DNA of 64,000 bases from Acidobacteriota bacterium (GTDB lineage Bacteria; Acidobacteriota; Blastocatellia; Pyrinomonadales; Pyrinomonadaceae). This document shows, in pieces, positions 25,166 through 33,140 of this stretch. The stretch is taken from positions 186,001 to 250,000 of the forward strand of contig JAEWFC010000030.1 in assembly GCA_023389035.1 (NCBI GenBank). Direction: 5' to 3'. The notes beneath the pieces were generated by a model. The model saw only the letters and a program-made list of their open reading frames with translations. It was not told the origin of the DNA and made no database searches. Made by a program: the position numbers and the translations under genes. Each line of letters starts with the position of its first letter. Within the stretch, counting starts at the first letter, position 1.

Positions 25166-26368
25166 TTAGCGTGGCCGTTGTCCGATGCCGCGGCCTTGGG
25201 CGTAAGGGCTTCCGCCGGAAACCGGTGCAGGTACCTTGCCGGTCCCGGTGTACGAAGTGTTCAATCCCGAACCGCGTTCGATCAGCTCACGCAGCTCATC
25301 AGCATTCGAGGTCCTCTGCATCGCTACCTCAGCGGTGATGCTGCGCTTGTGGACGAGCGATGCAAGCGCCTGATTGAACGTCTGCATACCAAACTTGTCC
25401 TGGCCGGTCTGCATCATCGAGTAGATCTGATGGATCTTGTCTTCGCGGATGAGGTTGCGGATAGCGGCATTCGGCACGAGGATCTCGAGTGCCATCACGC
25501 GCCCGTCGCCTGTTGCCTTTGGCAGCAGCGATTGGCACATGATCCCTTCGAGCACGAGCGAAAGTTGTGTCCGCACCTGCGCCTGCTGGGCTGACGGGAA
25601 AACGTCGATGATACGGTTGATGGTCGAATACGCTGAGTTAGTGTGCAGTGTCGCAAAGGTCAAGTGGCCCGTCTCAGCGATACGCAGCGCCATCTCGATC
25701 GTTTCCAAGTCTCGCATTTCGCCGACGAGCACAACGTCCGGGTCCTGACGCAATGCAGTGCGAAGCGCTGAGGCGAACGAATGCGTATCGGCAGCGACCT
25801 CGCGCTGGTTTACCACGCAGTTCTTATGATTGTGCAGAAACTCGATCGGGTCTTCGATCGTCAGGATGTGGTCGTGGCGATCGATATTGATCTTGTCCAC
25901 CATCGATGCGAGCGTGGTCGATTTACCGGAACCGGTCGGCCCCGTAACCAACACCAGCCCGCGAGGCTTCTTGCACAGATCTGAAACGACCGGCGGCAGG
26001 CCCAGAGCTTCAAATGATTTGATCTCGTAGGGGATCGCACGGAAGACCGCACCGACCGCACCTTTCTGGTTAAAAAGGTTCGCACGAAAACGTGACATCC
26101 CCTTGAGGCCGAACGAAAAGTCCAGCTCGAGGTTCTCTTCAAATCGATGCTTCTGGGCGTCCGTCAATACTGAGTAGGCAAGCCGTTTCGTGTCGGCGGG
26201 CGTCATAGGCGGAACGCCGGGCAGGGCCGACAGATGGCCGTGCACACGGATCTGCGGAGGGGAATTTGTCGTTAGGTGAAGGTCGGAACCGCCCGCGTCC
26301 GTCATCTTCTTTAGAAGCTCGGGAAGGGTGATCTGCGATGCGACGCTTTCTTGCTGTTCAAAACTCAT
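25166..26368 (-). CDS. pilT: Type IV pilus retraction ATPase PilT
   Basis: 400-residue hexameric ATPase that depolymerises pili and drives twitching. Motifs: N-terminal PAS-like domain with GGSDLHLTTNSPP, Walker A GPTGSGKST, Asp box (ILTIEDPIEFLH), Walker B (DVVLVGEMRDLETI), His box (GHLTFATLHTNSA), and the PilT-specific AIRNLIREDKIHQIYSMMQTG. The C-terminus carries an unusual Gly/Pro/Arg-rich tail of about 40 residues ending in QRPR. Located between an unknown exported protein gene and pilC. Confidence 0.97.
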   Translation of the reverse strand: MSFEQQESVASQITLPELLKKMTDAGGSDLHLTTNSPPQIRVHGHLSALPGVPPMTPADTKRLAYSVLTDAQKHRFEENLELDFSFGLKGMSRFRANLFNQKGAVGAVFRAIPYEIKSFEALGLPPVVSDLCKKPRGLVLVTGPTGSGKSTTLASMVDKINIDRHDHILTIEDPIEFLHNHKNCVVNQREVAADTHSFASALRTALRQDPDVVLVGEMRDLETIEMALRIAETGHLTFATLHTNSAYSTINRIIDVFPSAQQAQVRTQLSLVLEGIMCQSLLPKATGDGRVMALEILVPNAAIRNLIREDKIHQIYSMMQTGQDKFGMQTFNQALASLVHKRSITAEVAMQRTSNADELRELIERGSGLNTSYTGTGKVPAPVSGGSPYAQGRGIGQRPR

Positions 26369-26422
26369 ATTGTAGGTTTGGGCGAGGGCCGAAGAGCTCC
26401 GGCCCTCGGATAGGGTTTGGGA

Positions 26423-27211
26423 CTATTCTTTTACTGCCTGCTGGACCGAACGCGGCTGCCCCTGCAGCGAGCGGATAACGTTCTCGGTCTCTTCGGCAAG
26501 ACGGTCTGCCGCGTCGGCAGAGGATTTCGTAGCTACGCTGTAGATACGTCCGTTTGAGGCCGTGAAGTAAAACAGTCTCGATTCGATCGCACCGCCGCGT
26601 CCCTGCGACTGTGCAACCACAACGTACACGGATTTGCCGCCGATCTCTTTCTGATAATCGTTGACGACCCAGCCGTTCTCGTTGATCATTCGATTGATCA
26701 CGTCGCGGCGAAGCGAGGTCGTTGCGACTCCGCCGACACTGCGGTTCCGGCCTTCGCTGACGGATTCGCCGTTCGCGGGACCGATCACCGAGATAGCTGC
26801 CGAACCGTTGTTGGCAACGTTGAATCTCACTTCCGATCCGTTTGCCTCAGCTGTCTGCCACGACTTTGGTGCGGACTGGCCGGACGGCATTACGACCGAC
26901 GGTTTCGCTGCAGGCTTTGCAGTTTTCGCCGCTACCGACTTCTCCGTGTTCTCAACTTCACGTGCCTTGGCGTTCCTCAATTGACGAAGCCGCAATGCAC
27001 GTCGGCGAGCAGCGAGAGCTTTCTTCCGCCTTTCCTGAGCGCGGTACAGCTGCCACCAGCGTTTCGAGTATTTCTTGACGCCCTTCCACTCTCGTTTCTT
27101 TTTGTACTTGCGCGTCTTTTTAGCTCCTGCCTCGGCATATTCCGTTGCCAGCGGAATAAGTGTTCCAACGCCGATCAGTAATGCTATTGATAGTGCTATT
27201 GCCCGTACCAT
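26423..27211 (-). CDS. Exported basic protein of the pilus operon, function unknown
   Basis: 262 residues. A signal peptide or N-terminal helix (VRAIALSIALLIGVGTLIPLA) is followed by a strikingly basic stretch of about 75 residues (runs of Lys, Arg and aromatic residues such as KKTRKYKKKREWKG and RRKKALAARRRALRLRQLR), a Lys/Ala/Pro linker, and a compact C-terminal domain (about 165-250) with VINRMINENGWVVNDYQKEIGGK and VYVVVAQSQG. It is placed between pilB (16 nt) and pilT (54 nt), so a role in pilus assembly, cell-wall anchoring or DNA or polysaccharide binding is plausible. I recognise no family. Confidence 0.8.
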   Translation of the reverse strand: MVRAIALSIALLIGVGTLIPLATEYAEAGAKKTRKYKKKREWKGVKKYSKRWWQLYRAQERRKKALAARRRALRLRQLRNAKAREVENTEKSVAAKTAKPAAKPSVVMPSGQSAPKSWQTAEANGSEVRFNVANNGSAAISVIGPANGESVSEGRNRSVGGVATTSLRRDVINRMINENGWVVNDYQKEIGGKSVYVVVAQSQGRGGAIESRLFYFTASNGRIYSVATKSSADAADRLAEETENVIRSLQGQPRSVQQAVKE

Positions 27212-27227
27212 AAATTCCTCCTACGAT

Positions 27228-29072
27228 TTAGATCACCGTTTCCTTGACTACTTCTTCGATGGTGGTGATTCCTTCTCTGATCTTGCACAAGCCTGAGCCG
27301 CGAAGCGTGATCATTCCCAGTTCGATCGCCTTTTTCCGAAGCTCGATCGCACTGGCACCGATGATGATCAACTCACGGAGTTCATCGGTTACTTCCATCA
27401 CCTCATACAAGCCGACCCGGCCCTTGTAGCCGGTGTTGAGACATGTGTCGCAACCGCGGCCTTTGTAGAGCTTGAGTTCCTTTGCTTCTTCTTCCGAAAA
27501 GCCGACCTCGACGAGCCCTTCGATCGGCACGTGCACCTCTTCCTTGCAGTCTTTGCAGATGCGGCGGATCAGTCGCTGTGCCTGGATCAAGTTCACGCTG
27601 GTCGCGACCAGAAAGGGCTCGATGCCCATATTGACCAGACGCGATATCGTCGACGGCGCGTCGTTAGTATGCAGCGTCGACAGCACCAGGTGGCCCGTTA
27701 ACGCGGCCTTGATCGCGATCTCGGCAGTTTCAAAGTCACGGATCTCACCGACGAGGATGATGTTGGGATCCTGACGCAGGAATGAACGCAGCGATGCCGC
27801 AAAGTTCAATCCGATCTGTTCCTTCATCTGGACCTGGTTAATTCCCTCGAGGTTAAACTCGACGGGATCTTCCGCGGTCATGATGTTGGTCTCAGAAGTG
27901 TTCAGCGTCTGCAGTGCAGAATACAGCGTGTTCGTTTTACCGGAACCGGTCGGTCCGGTAACGAGCACCATCCCGTACGGGTTGGCAATATTTCGCTGAA
28001 ACTTTTCAAGACTTTCGGGTTCAAAGCCGAGTTTTGTCATGTCGAGCATCAGCTTTTCTTTATCAAGCAGACGCAGCACGACCTTTTCGCCGAACAGGGT
28101 CGGCAGGGTCGAAACGCGGAAATCGAGCTCGCGGGAGCGATCATCGATCTTCACTTTTATCTTGATTCGACCGTCCTGAGGCAGGCGTTTTTCAGAGATG
28201 TCGAGCTTCGACATGATCTTCAAACGTGAGATAAGCGGGTCGCGAAGCTTCATCGGCGGATGCATTACGTCATAAAGCACACCGTCGATACGAAACCTGA
28301 TGCGAAAGTCTTTTTCGTAGGGCTCAACGTGAATGTCAGACGCGCCGCGTCTGAGCGAATCGACCATCAGCACATTCACCAGCCGGACGACAGGTGCGTC
28401 CTCCGATGCGCGTGCTAACGATGCAAGATCGATCTCCTCGTTATCCTGCAGTACCTCGACCTCTTCGGCGTCGTGCACCTGGAAGTCGAATTTTTCGAGC
28501 GAAACATCAAGGTCGGCCGCCGAAAGTTTGACGTCGCCCTTTCCATTTCGGGCCGGCTTTGCACCGTTCTTCCCGTTCTTTCCGTTCTTCGAAGCTCCTT
28601 TTTCAGCCTCAAAGGCGAATGATTCGTCGAAAATATCGATCGCACTCGAACCGCTGTAATACTTACCGATCGACATCTGAATAGATGCCTCAGAGGCTAT
28701 CACCGGCTCAACGTTCAGGCCCGTCATGAACTTGATATCGTCCATGGCGAAAACGTTCGTCGGATCAGCCATCGCCAGTGTGAGCGTTGCACCCACGCGA
28801 GAAATAGGCAGGATCGTATATTTTAAGGCGACTTCCTGAGAGATCAGTTTGATTACTTCCGGCTCGATCTGAAAGAGGTCTAAATTGATGGATGGAACCC
28901 CGTATTGGCGTGACAAAACAGCGGTGATCACGTCGTCCGAGATCATGCCGAGCTTGACGAGGTTTGACCCAAGCCGGCCTCCGCTGGTTCGCTGATAATC
29001 TAATGCCTCGCGTAATTGTTGTGGGGTAACAAGATTTTCGCGGACAAGAATTTCCCCTAATTTTGAAGACAT
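27228..29072 (-). CDS. pilB: Type IV pilus extension ATPase PilB
   Basis: 614-residue GspE/PilB assembly ATPase. It has an N-terminal MshEN/T2SSE_N domain (GEILVRENLVTPQQLREAL), a Lys/Gly/Asn-rich linker (about 165-190), a second N domain, and the ATPase core with Walker A GPTGSGKTN, the Asp box (MTAEDPVEF), Walker B (NIILVGEIRDFETAEI), and the His box (GHLVLSTLHTND). A zinc tetracysteine is present (CKDC and CDTCLNTGYKGR), as in PilB and GspE. First gene of the operon, with a good promoter upstream. Confidence 0.97.
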   Translation of the reverse strand: MSSKLGEILVRENLVTPQQLREALDYQRTSGGRLGSNLVKLGMISDDVITAVLSRQYGVPSINLDLFQIEPEVIKLISQEVALKYTILPISRVGATLTLAMADPTNVFAMDDIKFMTGLNVEPVIASEASIQMSIGKYYSGSSAIDIFDESFAFEAEKGASKNGKNGKNGAKPARNGKGDVKLSAADLDVSLEKFDFQVHDAEEVEVLQDNEEIDLASLARASEDAPVVRLVNVLMVDSLRRGASDIHVEPYEKDFRIRFRIDGVLYDVMHPPMKLRDPLISRLKIMSKLDISEKRLPQDGRIKIKVKIDDRSRELDFRVSTLPTLFGEKVVLRLLDKEKLMLDMTKLGFEPESLEKFQRNIANPYGMVLVTGPTGSGKTNTLYSALQTLNTSETNIMTAEDPVEFNLEGINQVQMKEQIGLNFAASLRSFLRQDPNIILVGEIRDFETAEIAIKAALTGHLVLSTLHTNDAPSTISRLVNMGIEPFLVATSVNLIQAQRLIRRICKDCKEEVHVPIEGLVEVGFSEEEAKELKLYKGRGCDTCLNTGYKGRVGLYEVMEVTDELRELIIIGASAIELRKKAIELGMITLRGSGLCKIREGITTIEEVVKETVI

Positions 29073-29183
29073 CGGTTTCTAAAGTGAGTTTCCGTGATCT
29101 GCGATCGAAGCAGCGGGATTAGTTCGAATTGTGTTCGATAGCGAGGGTGAAAAACAACAATGCTAAACACTGTTGCAAAATCA

Positions 29184-29213
29184 ATAATAGAGGCGCACAC
29201 CTGATCGTGTCAA
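29184..29213 (-). promoter_or_regulatory. Sigma-70 promoter of the pilB operon
   Basis: On the minus strand TTGACA (29208-29213), an 18-nt spacer and TATTAT (29184-29189). Transcription would start about 105 nt upstream of the pilB ATG. The match is near consensus. Confidence 0.65.
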
Positions 29214-29339
29214 GCAATTCTTTCTGACTGAATAGAATTACTCGTTCGGTCAATTTGAACTGTCTAGATCCACGGTCAAAATGCCTGCAAAAAGTCGTGC
29301 GAGTCTCGAGTCCCACGCTGAGAGACCAAGTTCCAAAGG

Positions 29340-29680
29340 TAACCTCCGTCGATGTCTGGTCATAATTTTCTTATTCCCAACATCAGATCACGTCAGGCAA
29401 AGGCGCGAACGTGAGAAAGTCTACTGACACCGTCCCCAACCTTGCGCCACATGTTCTTCCCTTCCGCGTCTTAGCTCCGTAGGAGCGACACCTGCGATTT
29501 CTTTCGACGATTCGGCTCCCCATTTCCCCAGGCGGCGGAAGCCGTCTTCCCGACGCAGTCGGCGATCAGCCACGTCCTTTAGGGCGTGGTAAAGCCCGAC
29601 CGAATTCCTAAGGGCGTTTTAACGTCCTTACCAGAACCGGCTTCAGCCGCAGACTCTCTCGACTCTACCGTTGCGACAAA
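29340..29680. other. Non-coding stretch with a cluster of short palindromes
   Basis: No credible gene. It contains small perfect or near-perfect inverted repeats that recall REP-like dispersed palindromes: GCTCCGTAGGAGC at 29474-29486, a CCACGTCC/AGGGCGTGG hairpin at 29570-29589, and CGGCTTCAGCCG at 29638-29649. It adjoins the larger repeat copy that begins near 29681. Confidence 0.55.
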
Positions 29681-30223
29681 GCCCTTTCGCACGCGCGGGC
29701 CCCTTCTTTGCGAACTTCGCGTCTTTGCGTGAAACGGCTTCGACCCTTCATATCATGCAAATCGCGCATATCGCGCAATCTACCATCGGAATCGGCACGT
29801 CAAAGAACCATAATCTATCGGGACCATACCACCACCAGCTCTTTGATAACTCGAATCGCGGCACCAAACACGCGGCCCCAAGATCCGTCACCAAGTGTGG
29901 TCACCAAATGCGTCACCACTCGAACGGCATTTTCGCCCGTTCGGCACACGATGCGATCACAGACGCATTCTTCGACTGCAGTTTGAAAACGGTCTTCGGC
30001 ACGCTTTGCCGAAAAATCGCCAAAAACGCCGATGTTTGTTCCGCACCGTTCTGCTCGCACGCGCACGCAGCGGAACAAAAATGGGCAAAAAAGCCTATTT
30101 TTGTCCCACGGTGTCCCAGACGCACGCACTCGCACTGGGACAAACATCGCGGTTTTTCAGGAAAAGGTGCGAAAAGCCTATTTTTGTTCCACTTGCGCAC
30201 GCGCAAATTGAACAAACATCGCG
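29681..30223 (+). repeat. Long dispersed repeat, copy A
   Basis: About 540 bp that match positions 60255-60808 in inverted orientation, at roughly 85-90% identity by eye, including a near-identical core around 29890-30120. It opens with CGCGGGCCCCTTCTTTGCG, a Lys/Arg-codon-like string found dispersed in several phyla, and ends in three related hairpins. Open frames exist (up to 187 codons) but small indels break them between copies, so it is probably non-coding. It lies between divergent pilB and the 30482 gene. No transposase is visible. Confidence 0.85.
30028..30223 (+). repeat. Three-hairpin module at the end of copy A
   Basis: Three related units with stems TTTGTTCCGC/GCGGAACAAA (30035-30044 and 30070-30079), TGTCCCAG/CTGGGACA (30112-30119 and 30135-30142), and TTTGTTC/GAACAAA (30183-30189 and 30209-30215) around an inner TTGCGC/GCGCAA stem. 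Units 2 and 3 share the flanks CCTATTTTTGT on the left and ACAAACATCGCG on the right; unit 1 is in the reverse orientation. The same module is in copy B. Confidence 0.75.
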
Positions 30224-30326
30224 TTTTGGACTGATCCGGCGATTGATATTTGAAAAATAGAAGGTATGGTTGATGCGATCGCGGGAGCGTGAGGAGCCTG
30301 CTTTTTCCGCTAAGTGTAAGAATTTC

Positions 30327-30356
30327 TTGACACAAGAGCGTGATTTCCGCAATAAT
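30327..30356 (+). promoter_or_regulatory. Sigma-70 promoter upstream of the GAF-like gene
   Basis: TTGACA (30327-30332), an 18-nt spacer and AATAAT (30351-30356), about 120 nt before the GTG start at 30482. It lies just outside copy A of the long repeat. Confidence 0.55.
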
Positions 30357-30481
30357 TCCTTTGATGCCCGAATCCTGGGCCATCAAATCACCGGCAAATC
30401 CGCCCTCACAACCAATACCCGCCTTCAACAGCAAGTCTCCGCTTGCCGTCATTTTCTGAAGTTTTTTGGAGGAGAATAATC

Positions 30482-32302
30482 GTGAACAGTGAAGAACTCG
30501 AACTTAGCCTGAAGACTGATTTCGAGAATTATTTAAAAGATCTTTTTGCCGAGATGCGGCAGAACGCGGCTGAGCTTCAGCAAAACTTTGAGACCGAGCT
30601 CGAAAAACATCGGTCGCAGGTGGATGAGGCTATCCGTCTTTTCTCGCAGCGATTTGAAAATTCTCCGCAGCTTGACGCGGCATTCTCACAGTCGATCGTC
30701 GAGCATCTTCGCCTGTCTAAGGATTCAGGTGCCGAGCTTGCGGCGATGGCCTTCAGCGAGGCTGAAAAGCTCTCCGACGCCGCCCCGACTGCGAACAATT
30801 ACGACAAGCTGCGAGATGCGGTCGATGATATTTCGTCAAAGACCTCGCAGTCGACGATATTGACGGCCCTGGTCGAACACGCCGCACAATTCGCTCCGCG
30901 CGGAGTGTTTTTCATCGTCAAGAACTCGGCTTTTGTAGCGTGGAAGCGATTTGGACAAGGCGGTCCGGCGAGTGAAACCGGAACGTCGCACCGATTTGAA
31001 CTGAGCGAAAACTCAGTGCTCTCGATGGCGGTTAGCAGCCTGAGAACAGCCCAGGCCTCATATGACGAGCAAGGCCCCGATCGTGAATTCGTAGAGTCGC
31101 TTGAGCTTGGCCGTGCGGACCGCATGTACGCGATCCCGCTGGTTGCCCGCGGTCGCGGCGTCGCCGTGATGTACGTTGATTACGGCATCGACGGCACTCA
31201 ACTGAACGTTGAAGCCCTGGAAATGCTGGTCCGAGTCGCCGGACTTTCTGTGGAATTGCTAGCAGCGTCACAGTCAACGCCTGCACCGCAAGTGTCTGAA
31301 CACACCGCTCAGCCCACGGCTAGTGAGGTGAAGGTAGAAACAGGCGAAGTTGAAGAAGGAGCTGCCGCTGTCGAACAGTCAAACGTTTACGAAGAATCGC
31401 ACCACGCGGAGACGGAAGCCGTCAGCGAGGAAGACGCGACCAAGGAATACAGTTTTGAGATGGTAGATTCGCCTGGGGTCTCATATGACTCTCAGCCCGC
31501 GGAAATAGCGGATGAGGTCGAGCAGCCCGAGTTCGGATCCGCGGAGTCCGGTTTCGCGTTCTCCGATCAGACTCAGACTGTCGAGGTCGAAGATGTTGTT
31601 TACGACGATGCCGTAACGGAAACAGCCGAAGTTCCCGGGTTCGAGATGAATTACTCGGCCGACGAAGCCGGCGAGCCTGCTTCTGAAGAAACCGGCTATG
31701 GTGAGATCGCTGCAGTGGATGAATCATATGCCGTCGCGGCGGAGGAAGTCACTGTAGAGACGGAAGAAGTCACCTATTTTGATTCAGAAGAGGACGTCAC
31801 TGAGACGGTCGAAGAGCCCACAGAGTTTGCCTTTGAAACGAACGGTTCGCACGAGACGGTCGAGCAGCCCGAGCCGGTCGCGTTCGCAACGCCGGAGCCC
31901 GAGGTCGCGGTTAGCGGGTATCAGCCCGAAGCCGTGTCAACTCCGGTCGTAGAGCTTGGAAGCAGCCAGCCGAGAACGCGTTTTGGCGACCGAAATATGG
32001 ACCTGCCGATCGAGGTGCCCGAGGAAGAAAGGCGTCTGCACAACGACGCTCGCCGATTCGCACGGCTGCTCGTATCCGAGATCAAGCTCTATAACGAGCA
32101 GAAAGTGAGCGAAGGACGCGAGGCCGGTGATCTTTATGACAGGCTGCGCGAGGCGATCGATCGTTCACGCGAGATGTACGATAAACGAGTGCAGCCGGCT
32201 GTTGCTGCGAAGTTCGACTATTTCCACTTCGAGTTGATCAATAACCTGGCTGAAGGTCAGGACGCTAAGCTCGGAGCGAACTATCACGGCGTGACCGTCT
32301 GA
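30482..32302 (+). CDS. GAF-like protein with acidic linker and conserved C-terminal helical domain
   Basis: 606 residues from a GTG at 30482, which has a GGAGGAG Shine-Dalgarno seven nt upstream; the ATG at 30443 lacks one. Residues 1-100 form a coiled-coil (LSLKTDFENYLKDLFAEMRQN). Residues about 125-270 look like a GAF-type sensor (ILTALVEHAAQFAPRGVFFIV ... MYAIPLVARGRGVAVMYVDYG). A very acidic, low-complexity linker of about 230 residues follows, rich in Glu, Val and Thr. The last 110 residues are a helical domain (LHNDARRFARLLVSEIKLYN ... REMYDKRVQPAVAAKFDYFHFEL). No output enzyme motif is seen. It may be a signalling scaffold; the upstream pil operon is divergent, so a pilus link is only positional. 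Confidence 0.8.
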   Translation: MNSEELELSLKTDFENYLKDLFAEMRQNAAELQQNFETELEKHRSQVDEAIRLFSQRFENSPQLDAAFSQSIVEHLRLSKDSGAELAAMAFSEAEKLSDAAPTANNYDKLRDAVDDISSKTSQSTILTALVEHAAQFAPRGVFFIVKNSAFVAWKRFGQGGPASETGTSHRFELSENSVLSMAVSSLRTAQASYDEQGPDREFVESLELGRADRMYAIPLVARGRGVAVMYVDYGIDGTQLNVEALEMLVRVAGLSVELLAASQSTPAPQVSEHTAQPTASEVKVETGEVEEGAAAVEQSNVYEESHHAETEAVSEEDATKEYSFEMVDSPGVSYDSQPAEIADEVEQPEFGSAESGFAFSDQTQTVEVEDVVYDDAVTETAEVPGFEMNYSADEAGEPASEETGYGEIAAVDESYAVAAEEVTVETEEVTYFDSEEDVTETVEEPTEFAFETNGSHETVEQPEPVAFATPEPEVAVSGYQPEAVSTPVVELGSSQPRTRFGDRNMDLPIEVPEEERRLHNDARRFARLLVSEIKLYNEQKVSEGREAGDLYDRLREAIDRSREMYDKRVQPAVAAKFDYFHFELINNLAEGQDAKLGANYHGVTV

Positions 32303-32326
32303 CCCACGGTTAACCATCGTAGAAGG

Positions 32327-32357
32327 AAAAGGCGAGCTGCATAAGCCCGCCTTTTTC
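32327..32357. terminator. Bidirectional Rho-independent terminator
   Basis: An AAAAGGCG/CGCCTTTT stem (32327-32334 and 32348-32355) with T runs on both strands separates the convergent GAF-like and SnoaL-like genes. Confidence 0.8.
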
Positions 32358-32359
32358 AT

Positions 32360-32869
32360 TTAGCCTGGGATGCGTTCTGAATCTAGCACAGGACGGGTCG
32401 CAGGCGGGTTGTCGGGCGAAGTGTGAAGATGAACGACCTTCCAATCGCGGCCGATCTTTTTGAAGATGAGCGTCATCCGCCCTGAGGCATTTTCGAGCTT
32501 CCCTTCGTATTCTTGCGACTGTTTCCATTTGCAGGAAACATACGCGGCAGCAGGCCCGAGAATTTCAACACGGACGCCGGTCGTCTCGATAGAAACGTTC
32601 TCGGTCTTCGCGTAGCTGGATTCGCGGTTCTCCTTCATCGTCTGCCAGCCGAGCGTGACGGAGCCGTTATTATTGAAGAAAAGAGTGCGGTCGTTATTTT
32701 CGTAAACGCCCATGACCTTTTCGACGTTCGCCTCGCGGATACCTTCGATCAGGCGATCGAAGGCGGCCCGCACGTCTTTAGCAGGATCAGCTTTCGGCGC
32801 AGTCGAACGCTGTGCAAAACCGGGTACGGCTGCAATAAATAAAAATGCTAAAGCCAGAAATGTTTTCAT
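32360..32869 (-). CDS. Exported SnoaL/NTF2-like protein
   Basis: 169 residues from the ATG at 32869, chosen because a signal peptide (MKTFLALAFLFIAAVPGFAQ) begins there and an AGGTGA precedes it; the frame extends 13 codons further. The mature part has a cone-shaped NTF2-like fold of the DUF4440/SnoaL type (VRAAFDRLIEGIREANVEKVMGVY ... GRMTLIFKKIGRDWKVVHLHTS), typical of secreted proteins of unknown binding or enzymatic role. A related exported protein lies at 57185-57691. Confidence 0.85.
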   Translation of the reverse strand: MKTFLALAFLFIAAVPGFAQRSTAPKADPAKDVRAAFDRLIEGIREANVEKVMGVYENNDRTLFFNNNGSVTLGWQTMKENRESSYAKTENVSIETTGVRVEILGPAAAYVSCKWKQSQEYEGKLENASGRMTLIFKKIGRDWKVVHLHTSPDNPPATRPVLDSERIPG

Positions 32870-33140
32870 ATGGTCACCTATTCTCAGGATGTCGGGAGTA
32901 AGAATCATTATAGCTTGTGAGGACGGCTGTGCACGATTTAGTCATGAACGGTGGTGCTGAAATACGAAATGGGTTGCACGGAAAATGCCGAGCTTTACAA
33001 AACGCAACATTTCTTTACATTCAGCGTTCTTGAGACTGAGGTATGCTTTTTGCGTGATTCGTCGGAAAGGCCGCGAATCTATTCACCCGCTCCGGCCGGT
33101 ATGCTCTTCCCGTTGAGGAAAATTTAGGAGGGAATCGGTT

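Noticed and set aside
29671..30234. 187-codon open frame across repeat copy A, and overlapping frames on the other strand
   Set aside because: The corresponding frame in copy B is broken by indels, composition is unlike neighbouring proteins (many His, Arg, Cys), and no ribosome-binding site precedes it.
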